Under the pieces are notes generated by a model. The model saw only the letters and a program-made list of their open reading frames with translations. It was not told the origin of the DNA and ran no database searches. The position numbers were made by a program, and so were the translations under genes. A stretch of DNA of 11,064 nt from NCBI GenBank assembly GCA_043718505.1, contig JAYSVN010000045.1, positions 1 to 11,064 on the forward strand, in the 5' to 3' direction. This document shows positions 1-6,733 of the stretch, in pieces. Source of the stretch: JAGOSA01 sp043718505 (GTDB taxonomy: Bacteria; Patescibacteriota; Minisyncoccia; Phycocordibacterales; UBA9973). The first letter of the stretch is position 1. Every line of letters starts with the position of its first letter.

Positions 1-343
1 CGGCACCGCGGAAACGTTTGATCAATTCTTTTTTATTAAGAAACTCTTCTTCAACTAAGAGACCGCGCAATGACTCATTGTATGAAAATTCAGGATTGAG
101 CTGCCAGCCTTCAGTTTTTTTCTTACCTTTTTTGCCGCGACGTACAACATCTTTGAAAAAAGATTTCTTTTTGAGGAATGCAATACTGGCTAATTGCTTA
201 CATTCATTAGAAACTTTCGGACGCGGCAGTCGGAGGCGCTTGGCAAGATCTTCACTATCAATTGGCTGATCGGCATTCAAAAGAAAGCCGCGCATAATTT
301 TTACCCGCGCTTCCGATCCGAAAATTTTGGCTAGTTCTTTCAT
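1..343 (-). CDS. Winged-helix transcriptional regulator (3' part outside window)
   Basis: This is the 5' part of a gene that leaves the window at base 1; 114 codons are open without a stop. The product begins MKELAKIFGSEARVKIMRGF. This start pattern is one I associate with a family of winged-helix proteins common in Parcubacteria. Residues 1-22 form a first helix, and residues 29-53 form a helix-turn-helix with the likely recognition helix at about 40-53 (RPKVSNECKQLAS). A strongly basic stretch at 57-77 fits the wing. After it comes a TEGWQLNPEFSY segment. Family members I recall carry a nucleotidyltransferase-like half further on, but that part is not visible here. The role is probably DNA binding, with unknown targets. 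The ATG at 341-343 is chosen because the homology starts there and because a -10 box lies only 7 nt upstream. There is no Shine-Dalgarno at normal spacing; an AGGAG lies 14 nt upstream, inside the promoter spacer. Confidence 0.8.
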   Translation of the reverse strand, partial: MKELAKIFGSEARVKIMRGFLLNADQPIDSEDLAKRLRLPRPKVSNECKQLASIAFLKKKSFFKDVVRRGKKGKKKTEGWQLNPEFSYNESLRGLLVEEEFLNKKELIKRFRGA

Positions 344-350
344 GCTTTTC

Positions 351-378
351 AGTATACTCCTGTGTACGCAGAGGGCAA
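351..378 (-). promoter_or_regulatory. Promoter of the winged-helix regulator, leaderless type
   Basis: On the minus strand TTGCCC (373-378) and TATACT (351-356) are separated by 16 nt. The -10 box ends 7 nt before the ATG at 343, so transcription would start at or next to the start codon. The arrangement matches the promoters of the genes starting at 6663 and 7340. Confidence 0.6.
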
Positions 379-384
379 CCTGTT

Positions 385-411
385 AAAAACCGCCCGGGAG
401 GGGCGATTTTT
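385..411 (-). terminator. Rho-independent terminator of the large secreted-protein gene
   Basis: An 11-bp stem (385-395 with 401-411) has a 5-nt loop and one U-G pair; five A face five T at the ends. It begins 4 nt after the stop codon of the minus-strand gene 416-4066, and its U-tract lies directly before the next promoter. It is nearly symmetric, so it could also stop transcription coming the other way. Confidence 0.8.
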
Positions 412-415
412 ATGT

Positions 416-3400
416 TTAAGGAACCAGCATTGCAGCAAAATATGCTCGAGGAGACCAGCCTGGGCTATTTGTTTCTAGTGCCCAAGTAGAGCCATTTGTT
501 GTAGACCATATACTATTACCCGGAGTTCCATTTAAAGATCTTCCTCCGGCATAGTAAAGTTTGCCGTTTAATACATATGATGCTCCGCTATCACCTGTTC
601 CCCAGTTTGCATCTGGTTTTCTAACCCAATTTGCTCCGTCAAATGTCCAAACTTCATTTAAATTATTAGTTCCAATGACACTTTCAAATCCGCCAAGTAC
701 ATATATTTTTTCTCCTGTTCCATCATTAAATACTGAATAGCTGGCTTTAGCTTTATTTTGCATCCAAGGAATAGTACCTTGGCTTGTCCAGCTTGTTCCA
801 TCATATGACCAAATATCATTCGGATTCATAGCATTACCCTCGCCATATATCATGTACAGCTTATTGTTATAAACAATCGAGTTAGCATACCCTCTTGTAG
901 ACCAAGGTGGAGGCGGTAGCTGTACCCAATTTGTTCCGTCATATGTCCAGACTTCATTTGTTGGAGTTGCTGTTGTTTGTGCAAAATAACCACCAAGTAT
1001 ATAGATTTTTCCATTATAAACAGATACCGCTGATGCATACGCCTGGCCGGGGAAAGTGACGGCACTCCAATTTTGCCCATCAGAGGAAGACCATAAATGA
1101 CTAGGGACCGAGCTATCATATATGTATGCTTTTCCTTGGAAGGAAAACATTCTCTTGTATGTAGCAAATCCCCATGGATTATTTTGGGAAACAAGATTCC
1201 AGCTTACTCCGTTTGTAGAAGAGTAAAAATCAGAAGTCATATTGCCATTTGCATCTACGCCTCCAGTTAAAACTAATTGATGACTTAGATTAGGGCCATT
1301 AATAGTGAACAGATTATTTGATTGGTCATTGACAGAAGTATTACCATTCCATTCCATATAAATTTTATGATGTAAACCATACAGTAGCATTGGCCATTGT
1401 GCAATCGTAGGTAAATTTACAAAAACATTTCCGTTATTGGCTGCGGCAGTAAGTCCATACGCCCCGTTAATAGTCATGTTTATTAATGCATTGGCTGGAA
1501 TATTGCAACTTGTCCATGTAACATTTATTTGCTGGCCTGCAGTATATACTTCTCCTCCGTTTGGCGAAGTCACTGTAATACTAGGAGGTGTTGTTGCAAT
1601 GCATCCTGTTTGAACTGGAGGGGTCGTAAAGCTCAGAGTCAGACCGCATGTTTGTCCCAAAGCATTTGAAGCACAGATTCTGTGGTAATACACAGTATTT
1701 GGAGTAAATGTCGGGACTTGAATATTGTAGACACCTCCCAAAGCTTGCGCGCTTTGCATGCCTGCTGGTGCAGTGCTAATGCCAAGTGATGTTGTTATGC
1801 CGTATTGGAACCACGTAATGGTTTCGCAGCCGCCACTCGTCCAACGACCATTGAGTACCGCGCCAGTTGCGCTAATCTCAGTCGTAGTTTGAGTGGTTAC
1901 AGTAGGTAGAGAGTTTGGATTACATCCGCTCAAGCCATTGATCGTAAAAAGATTATCACTTAAATCTTCATAGATTTGCTGTCCGGGTGTACCAAAATTT
2001 AAGGCAACATTAGCTACTATTTTGTAGTGCAGACCTCCATATACATTTTGATACTGTGCAGGTAAACTAGAATTAAAACTAGAAGGAGCTACGAACGAAT
2101 ACTGATAGACATATTCGTTGCCGCTTGATGACACTAATGTTGCAAAATTCAGAGCTGGTACACTACCGAATAGTGATAATGTTTGCCAATTTGGAATTCG
2201 ATCATCCATAACAGCTAGCTGTGTTGCAGGATTATATGGAAGGTTACAAGTTTTCCATTTCGCCGTAATTTGCTGACCAGCTTGATATGTTTCTCCCCCG
2301 TTCGGTGACATCATGGTGACACTCGGAGTAGTTCCGGTACATCCAGATGTAGTAGTGTTTATCGTAAAGAAATTATCCGAATAATCTTGGTACGGCAAAT
2401 TATTAGTCGTGCTATTAACTATAATTTTAAAGTGGTTACCAAATGTGGCATTTTGGAAAACAGCTGGATTGGATTGTTGGATACTGGCAAGCGTTGGTAA
2501 AGTAATTGTTTCTTGGCCATCATTTACTGACGAATTTGAAGTAATAACTTTGTTGCCGAGAAGAACATTATTAGCGTCATAGACAGCCAGGGCAACCCAT
2601 GTTGGACTACTTGCAGATATTTTTTTTGAGTTCCAAAGAACTGTAATTTGTTGGCCACCTGAGTATACCTCTCCACCATTAGGACTACGGAGAACAATTT
2701 GTGGAGTACTGCTATCCACACAAATCGCAGGCATACTCGCTATCTCAGTAGCTTTAGCACGGGTTTGAGGACCAAATGTTCCTGTAGTTGGTATTTTATT
2801 TGCTGCTTGGAAATTCTTGAGAGCTTCTACTGTTGGCCCATCCATAGTGTCACCAGTAACACCTTCAATATAGCAATTATCCCGCAGTAATGTCTGCAGA
2901 TTTATTACATCGGTACCTTTGGCATTAGGGGAAATTGGTTTAGTAAATTTATAATTGAGAACTTTCTTTGTCTTCGTTTTCAATTGCTCCGCCGAAGTTG
3001 AGATCCCAAGCACAGAGCCTCTTGGCAATTCTGTTTCTGATTCACCTTCTAGAACACAACGATATGAGAGTCTGGCCAGACTGAGATCTGGACCTTTTTC
3101 ATAGCCAAACGGCATAACTGATATCGTACTTGGATAAAATGTTTTGCAGTATGCCAGTTTGTCGCTTGAAGCAGTGGTATTAACGCCAGCTGGGTCTTTC
3201 ACCCAAGCACCGGTTTCTTGGTTTATGTGGAGGCTTGGTTTATCAGTTGAAAAAATGACACGAGGCAAGTGACGAGGGCCACTTGTGGCATCTGTGGCTT
3301 CATCCGGATCAACTGGAATGGTTTTTTCACCTTCCACAACGCAGCGATATGTCATGCCTGTCATAGTGGGTGGCTTGGTTGTGCTTGCAGTACGTCCGGC

Positions 3401-4066
3401 ATCAAGACTTTCATACATGTAAGGGCCAACTTTTGTAGTTTTTGGATAGAATGTTTTGCAATATGATAGTTTATCAAAATCAGCAAGTTCGGAAGGTACT
3501 TTTGTTGCTTCATCAATTTCCCATGTACCTTTTTCAACATTCATATGGAGAATACCTTTACCTTTTACAATGAGGATGCGCGGGATTCTTGGATTTGGCA
3601 AAACGAAAGCGGTATCTTTATCAGTTTTGATAATGACTTTTTCCGGCTGAGCATCTGTCTCAGTTTTTTTCTCAAGCGCTCTGGCATCAGGACTATTTTT
3701 CTGTGTTGAGAGAATTTCTTTAATTTTAGATTTGGTTTTTGGACCGACAGTGCCTGTTTCTTGAAGTTTGAGGGCGCGTTGTAATTTCTTTATAGCTTCC
3801 CTAGTCTTTGGACCAGTAGTACCGGTTGGCTCCCCATCAATTTTGAGTGCTTTTTGATTAATGAGAAAACCCTGAATTTTTTTAATTTCCTCGGCCTGAG
3901 TTGTTGGCAAAGGTGTAGCAGATGGAGCAATGGCGGGAACAGGTTTCGGCACTGTCGTAGGAGCTCCGACTGGAACCGGAAGAACCTGCTCTTCAGCTGA
4001 TACATGATAAATACCACCCCCAAAAACAACAGCCAGGCTGAGCACAAAAATCAGTTTTTTAAACAT
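416..4066 (-). CDS. Secreted modular protein: PG-binding domains, Cys modules, SPNGGE repeats, kelch propeller
   Basis: The protein has 1216 residues. A signal peptide (1-24, KK then a hydrophobic core, cleavage after VSA) is followed by a Pro/Thr linker. Domains in order: peptidoglycan-binding (PG_binding_1 type) at about 59-120; two copies of an unnamed module with YCKTFYP and YRCV.EGE (about 160-247 and 265-342; Cys203/242 and 307/337); a second PG_binding_1 at about 380-445; beta-sandwich repeats starting SPNGGE (about 455-570, 580-710, 827-923); a fibronectin-III-like domain (about 720-816); and a kelch-type propeller (about 928-1216). No LPXTG motif or C-terminal membrane helix is present, so wall attachment probably relies on the PG-binding domains. 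A ligand-binding or adhesion role is an inference. Start: the frame is open to an ATG at 4165, but that lies inside the rplL terminator, and only the ATG at 4064-4066 gives a clean signal peptide. A second possible start is at 4099. No Shine-Dalgarno is seen; a TATAAT lies at 4098-4103. Confidence 0.85.
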   Translation of the reverse strand: MFKKLIFVLSLAVVFGGGIYHVSAEEQVLPVPVGAPTTVPKPVPAIAPSATPLPTTQAEEIKKIQGFLINQKALKIDGEPTGTTGPKTREAIKKLQRALKLQETGTVGPKTKSKIKEILSTQKNSPDARALEKKTETDAQPEKVIIKTDKDTAFVLPNPRIPRILIVKGKGILHMNVEKGTWEIDEATKVPSELADFDKLSYCKTFYPKTTKVGPYMYESLDAGRTASTTKPPTMTGMTYRCVVEGEKTIPVDPDEATDATSGPRHLPRVIFSTDKPSLHINQETGAWVKDPAGVNTTASSDKLAYCKTFYPSTISVMPFGYEKGPDLSLARLSYRCVLEGESETELPRGSVLGISTSAEQLKTKTKKVLNYKFTKPISPNAKGTDVINLQTLLRDNCYIEGVTGDTMDGPTVEALKNFQAANKIPTTGTFGPQTRAKATEIASMPAICVDSSTPQIVLRSPNGGEVYSGGQQITVLWNSKKISASSPTWVALAVYDANNVLLGNKVITSNSSVNDGQETITLPTLASIQQSNPAVFQNATFGNHFKIIVNSTTNNLPYQDYSDNFFTINTTTSGCTGTTPSVTMMSPNGGETYQAGQQITAKWKTCNLPYNPATQLAVMDDRIPNWQTLSLFGSVPALNFATLVSSSGNEYVYQYSFVAPSSFNSSLPAQYQNVYGGLHYKIVANVALNFGTPGQQIYEDLSDNLFTINGLSGCNPNSLPTVTTQTTTEISATGAVLNGRWTSGGCETITWFQYGITTSLGISTAPAGMQSAQALGGVYNIQVPTFTPNTVYYHRICASNALGQTCGLTLSFTTPPVQTGCIATTPPSITVTSPNGGEVYTAGQQINVTWTSCNIPANALINMTINGAYGLTAAANNGNVFVNLPTIAQWPMLLYGLHHKIYMEWNGNTSVNDQSNNLFTINGPNLSHQLVLTGGVDANGNMTSDFYSSTNGVSWNLVSQNNPWGFATYKRMFSFQGKAYIYDSSVPSHLWSSSDGQNWSAVTFPGQAYASAVSVYNGKIYILGGYFAQTTATPTNEVWTYDGTNWVQLPPPPWSTRGYANSIVYNNKLYMIYGEGNAMNPNDIWSYDGTSWTSQGTIPWMQNKAKASYSVFNDGTGEKIYVLGGFESVIGTNNLNEVWTFDGANWVRKPDANWGTGDSGASYVLNGKLYYAGGRSLNGTPGNSIWSTTNGSTWALETNSPGWSPRAYFAAMLVP

Positions 4067-4150
4067 AGTAAAAGACGAGATTACAAATAATATGCTCATT
4101 ATATATAAATATGAAGAAAAAAGGTTTGTAGCTGTGCAAAACTTCAGGCA

Positions 4151-4185
4151 AACAAAAATCCCCACATATGTCGGGGATTTTTGTT
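4151..4185 (-). terminator. Rho-independent terminator of the rplJ-rplL operon
   Basis: A perfect 13-bp inverted repeat (4151-4163 with 4173-4185) has a 9-nt loop, a GGGG/CCCC core and A/T runs at the outer ends. It lies 19 nt after the rplL stop on the minus strand and ahead of the secreted-protein gene, so it separates the two transcripts. It is symmetric enough to work on either strand. Confidence 0.88.
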
Positions 4186-4204
4186 AGTAAGCGTGCCTTT
4201 GGCA

Positions 4205-4618
4205 TTACTTGAGTTCTACCTTGCCGCCTGCTTCTTCGATTTTCTTCTTCATTTCTTCAGCTTCAGCTTTCTTAACCCCGTCTTTGAGAGTTGCCGGAGC
4301 ACCGTCAACGAGATCCTTGGCTTCCTTAAGGCCGAGGCCGAGAACTTCCTTAACTACTTTCATAACTGCGATCTTTTGCTCACCTGCCGCAGCGAGAACA
4401 ACAGTAAAGCTGTCCTTTTCTTCACCTGCATCAGCAGCACCAGCCGCTGGGCCAGCAACAGCAACTGCTGCAGCTGAAACACCAAACTTTTCTTCCAATG
4501 TCTTTACGAGTTCATGAAGATCGATAACTGACATAGTTTCGATTTTCTCAACAAGGTCCTTGAACTTTGCCGGAACTGCTGCCTGACTGGCAGCTACTTC
4601 TGTTTTTGTTTCTTCCAT
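4205..4618 (-). CDS. rplL: 50S ribosomal protein L7/L12
   Basis: The product is the ribosomal stalk protein, which binds as dimers to L10 and recruits the translation GTPases. It has 137 residues, against about 120 in most bacteria; the extra length is a roughly 16-residue N-terminal extension (EETKTEVAASQAAVPAK). The N-terminal dimerisation domain is at about 18-50 (DLVEKIETMSVIDLHELVKT), the Ala/Gly/Pro-rich flexible hinge at about 48-66, and the C-terminal factor-binding domain at 67-137 with the hallmark LGLGLKEAKDLV. The start at 4616-4618 is the first ATG of the frame. The next, MSVIDLHE, would cut into the dimerisation domain, and no Shine-Dalgarno helps to decide. The gene lies 63 nt behind rplJ with no terminator between, as in the standard rplJL operon. 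Confidence 0.97.
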   Translation of the reverse strand: MEETKTEVAASQAAVPAKFKDLVEKIETMSVIDLHELVKTLEEKFGVSAAAVAVAGPAAGAADAGEEKDSFTVVLAAAGEQKIAVMKVVKEVLGLGLKEAKDLVDGAPATLKDGVKKAEAEEMKKKIEEAGGKVELK

Positions 4619-4681
4619 ATATTTTAATAATTATTTATATAAAACTAATAATTTCTTCAGCTGCAAATGCTTTGTACAGTA
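4619..4681 (-). other. rplJ-rplL intergenic spacer
   Basis: This 63-nt A/T-rich spacer has no hairpin followed by a T-run and no Shine-Dalgarno before rplL. TATA-like hexamers occur, but at this base composition none can be called a promoter. Stalk operons need more L12 than L10, so a second start or a processing site here would be plausible; the sequence alone does not show one. Confidence 0.4.
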
Positions 4682-5173
4682 CTACGCTGTTTTAGTCTTG
4701 GCAATTTCCGAGACAACAACTGCAAAACGCTGAATTGGTGAATTGATGAGATTTACGAATTGCGCGAGAAGTGTCTGATGTGACGGAATGGTTGCGATTG
4801 AGAGCATGTCTTTTTGAGACTTAAATACTCCGTCGAATACACCGCCCATAATCATAACTTTCTCTTTGTTAGTCTTTGAGAATTCGTAAACTGCGCGAGC
4901 AGGAGCCAAAAGGTCATCACTCCAGGCCACTGCGATTTCGCCTGGCATGTCAGGCATATCACCTGAATAGCTTCCGCCATTAAGTGCACGCTTGAGCAAA
5001 GTTTTCTTGATAACTCGGTAACTTGCACCTTCGGCACGAAGTCCGCGACGAAGCGCAATACTGTCAGCGGCTGTGAGTTTATCGAACTTCACAAAAACAA
5101 TACTTTTCGCGGCTTTGGTAATACCAGCCGCATCTTCCAATAATTCTACTTTCTTTGCTTTAGTAAGAGCCAT
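4682..5173 (-). CDS. rplJ: 50S ribosomal protein L10
   Basis: L10 is the stalk base protein: it binds 23S rRNA through its N-terminal domain and carries L7/L12 dimers on its C-terminal helix. Its 163 residues are normal for the family. The N-terminus MALTKAKKVELLEDA, the segment FVKFDKLTAADSIALRRGLR and the RVIKKTLLKRAL helix are typical of the RNA-binding domain. The C-terminal region from about 135 (LLAQFVNLINSPIQRFAVVV) is the L12-binding helix. It is the first gene of rplJ-rplL. The start at 5171-5173 fits the family N-terminus exactly, although no Shine-Dalgarno precedes it (AACACACAAAACAT). Expression is probably controlled by L10 itself through the leader and attenuator at 5236-5393. 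Confidence 0.97.
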   Translation of the reverse strand: MALTKAKKVELLEDAAGITKAAKSIVFVKFDKLTAADSIALRRGLRAEGASYRVIKKTLLKRALNGGSYSGDMPDMPGEIAVAWSDDLLAPARAVYEFSKTNKEKVMIMGGVFDGVFKSQKDMLSIATIPSHQTLLAQFVNLINSPIQRFAVVVSEIAKTKTA

Positions 5174-5235
5174 ATGTTTTGTGTGTTTATATTTTCGACC
5201 GCCGGTGATTATGAATAGAAATGATTATCTAAAAT

Positions 5236-5259
5236 AAAAAAACCGGCCATAAAGGCCGA
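5236..5259 (-). terminator. Attenuator terminator in the rplJ leader
   Basis: On the minus strand TCGGCC (5254-5259) pairs with GGCCGG (5243-5248) around a TTTAT loop: six pairs, one of them U-G. Seven T follow (5236-5242). It lies between the L10 leader and rplJ, 62 nt before the ATG, so it would end transcription early. Its 5' arm can also pair with GCCGA (5314-5318) in the leader or with CGAC (5265-5268) just before it. Both alternatives would prevent the terminator from forming. Confidence 0.8.
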
Positions 5260-5280
5260 CATGAGTCGCTTCATATAAAA

Positions 5281-5300
5281 CTGCCTGAATATTCAAGCAA
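5281..5300 (-). promoter_or_regulatory. Linker hairpin between the L10 leader and the attenuator
   Basis: Minus-strand bases 5293-5300 pair with 5281-5288 (eight pairs, two of them U-G) around an AUAU loop. Its 3' arm contains GGCAG (5281-5285), which is also complementary to CTGCC (5316-5320) of the L10 leader. It may therefore take part in the switch between antitermination and termination. This is inferred from complementarity only. Confidence 0.4.
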
Positions 5301-5311
5301 AGCTTTATTGT

Positions 5312-5393
5312 CCTCGGCAGGTCTTCTTTACACTAGCTTTAATCGTATTTCTACGAAGACTGCTTGTGTAATGCCCGCTGTCTTTGGCCTATA
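5312..5393 (-). ncRNA. L10 leader RNA (ribosomal protein autoregulatory element)
   Basis: This region has the signature strands of the L10 leader family: CCAAAGACAGCGGG (5374-5387) and CCTGCCGAGG (5312-5321). Pairings that can be traced: GCGGG (5374-5378) with CCTGC (5317-5321); TTACAC (5366-5371) with GTGTAA (5328-5333); AGC (5362-5364) with GCT (5335-5337); and TCGTA (5352-5356) with TACGA (5343-5347), closed by a GAAA tetraloop. The unpaired AAAGACA and CGA sides correspond to the kink-turn bound by L10. In Bacillus subtilis the L10-L12 complex binds such a leader and causes transcription attenuation of rplJL. The terminator downstream here suggests the same mechanism. Confidence 0.88.
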
Positions 5394-5398
5394 GAGCT

Positions 5399-5426
5399 AT
5401 CCTACCCTAAATCGTATTTTCGTCAA
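5399..5426 (-). promoter_or_regulatory. Promoter of the rplJ-rplL operon
   Basis: On the minus strand TTGACG (5421-5426) and TAGGAT (5399-5404) are separated by 16 nt. The predicted start, near 5392, coincides with the base of the L10 leader RNA, so the transcript would begin with the regulatory element. Confidence 0.72.
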
Positions 5427-5454
5427 TATCCCTGTGTCATATGTTAGCGCAATA

Positions 5455-6663
5455 TTAGCGCTTAGGAATGTCGACGAATGCCACAATATCATTACCCTCT
5501 TGTACGGTAACGGCGTTTTGGCCATTTGAGGAAACAATGGCATACGGCAGCCAAATATCGCCAAGTGCAGTTTCGACATTTGTAACTAAATTGAAAATTG
5601 ATGTCTCATATCGAGCATCTTTTTCCGTGACCAGAAAAACCGACAGCGACGGCAACAAAGAAAAATTGACGACTTTGCTTTTACTGCTGCGTTTAGCTTC
5701 AATAATTTTTTCGGCACGTTCATCGTAGATAACAATTTTATTACCCTTAAATGTAGCCACTTCTCTGTCTTCATAAGAAGTAAAGGCAATACCTTCGGAT
5801 ATTTCAGCCAGAAGTTTAAGTTTCTGGTTTAAAAAATTAAAAGTGTAATCAAAGTAACCGTCAGCTGTACCAAGTGTAAGAAGTGCAAGCTGATCTCTTG
5901 CAACCCAGTGCGCCAGTTTTGGTGATTGCGGCAATTCGGTCAGGATGTTTATTTCTCTAGTGCCGATATGGAGTTCAGCAAGTGAAGATGCGCTGCTTGA
6001 TCCAGTTTTTTTCTGGTTTTGCTGAGTAAAGATGACGAGCGTTTTATTATCCGACTGCCAAAGAGCCGGAATATCATTTTGGCCGGAAGTAAGGCGAATT
6101 GATTTTGCTGTATTTAAACTGTAAATCATAATGCCGTTTTCCGGATAGGCAACATACTCACCGTCAGAAGAAATAGTCGGCAAAGCAGCGTTATCGTTAA
6201 TGCCAAAAGTAGCGCTAGCGAGCGAATCAGCATCGAAAACACCGAAGCCGCTTTCTGTAGCATAAGCAAGTTTTGTACCTGCCCAAGCTACATCATCAAG
6301 CCATCTTACGTTGGGCACTTTAATGTATTGTTTGCGGTTAAGATCAAGAACATACACAGCTGTTTGTGTTTCAGAAATATCCTTGATTGAGAGATTGGCC
6401 ACAATATATTTATTGTCCGGTGACCAGGAAATTACTGAGGCAATAGAGGCACCCGGAATTGATTGGCTGACAGGTATGCTAAAAAATTGCTTGGCTTCTT
6501 CAAATTCCTGATTGAGAGATGAGCTTGTGACGATTTGCGGTAATTCATCCGGTACCGGCACTTCGAGAGATGTCGGGGTAGAAATAAAAATGAGCGTAAT
6601 CAGTCCGGAAAGAATGACGCCGATGAACATAAGTACCCGTTTAAGGAACGCTTCAGATATCAT
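5455..6663 (-). CDS. Membrane-anchored beta-propeller protein of unknown function
   Basis: The protein has 402 residues. One hydrophobic helix near the N-terminus (about 9-28, after MISEAFLKR) is followed by a Pro-rich spacer, so most of the protein should lie outside the membrane. From about residue 70 it consists of degenerate beta-propeller repeats of the TolB/WD40-like type: ISWSPDNKYIVANL, VAWAGTKLAYAT, TISSDGEYVAYPENGIMIYS and PALWQSDNKTLVIF are consecutive blades. No catalytic motif is visible, and a scaffold or ligand-binding role is only a guess. The start at 6661-6663 is supported by an extended -10 box ending 6 nt upstream. No terminator lies between its stop and the rplJ promoter; only a 5-bp hairpin without a T-run overlaps the stop, so read-through into the L10 leader is possible. 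The gene might be called a PD40/TolB-like protein by database search. Confidence 0.75.
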   Translation of the reverse strand: MISEAFLKRVLMFIGVILSGLITLIFISTPTSLEVPVPDELPQIVTSSSLNQEFEEAKQFFSIPVSQSIPGASIASVISWSPDNKYIVANLSIKDISETQTAVYVLDLNRKQYIKVPNVRWLDDVAWAGTKLAYATESGFGVFDADSLASATFGINDNAALPTISSDGEYVAYPENGIMIYSLNTAKSIRLTSGQNDIPALWQSDNKTLVIFTQQNQKKTGSSSASSLAELHIGTREINILTELPQSPKLAHWVARDQLALLTLGTADGYFDYTFNFLNQKLKLLAEISEGIAFTSYEDREVATFKGNKIVIYDERAEKIIEAKRSSKSKVVNFSLLPSLSVFLVTEKDARYETSIFNLVTNVETALGDIWLPYAIVSSNGQNAVTVQEGNDIVAFVDIPKR

Positions 6664-6669
6664 TAAAAA

Positions 6670-6678
6670 AGTATAACA
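6670..6678 (-). promoter_or_regulatory. Extended -10 promoter of the propeller gene, leaderless type
   Basis: The minus strand reads TGTTATACT (6670-6678), an extended -10 element (TG, one base, TATACT). It ends 6 nt before the ATG at 6663. No good -35 box is seen, as is usual with extended -10 promoters. Transcription would start at or next to the start codon. Confidence 0.6.
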
Positions 6679-6682
6679 TGAG

Positions 6683-6715
6683 AAAAAGCCGCTTCACTGT
6701 GTGAGACGGCTTTTT
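6683..6715 (-). terminator. Rho-independent terminator of the cupredoxin-like gene
   Basis: The 9-bp stem AAAAAGCCG/CGGCTTTTT (6683-6691 with 6707-6715) is extended, after one mismatch, by five inner pairs (one U-G) and a 3-nt loop. It lies 18 nt after the stop of the minus-strand gene at 6734, and its T-run abuts the promoter of the next gene. Confidence 0.85.
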
Positions 6716-6733
6716 CCTTGATATTTTTCTTAA

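Noticed and set aside
2524..2890. Short open frames on both strands within the SPNGGE region
   Set aside because: They overlap the continuous frame of the secreted protein, whose repeats and domains are consistent across this stretch.
4067..4165. N-terminal extension of the secreted protein to the ATG at 4165
   Set aside because: It would begin inside the perfect 13-bp terminator behind rplL and would put 33 residues before a normal signal peptide starting at 4066.
4209..4517. Open frame of about 100 codons on the plus strand opposite rplL
   Set aside because: It lies wholly antisense to a certain ribosomal protein gene; its Ala/Ser-rich product is what the complement of rplL codons gives, and it has no promoter.
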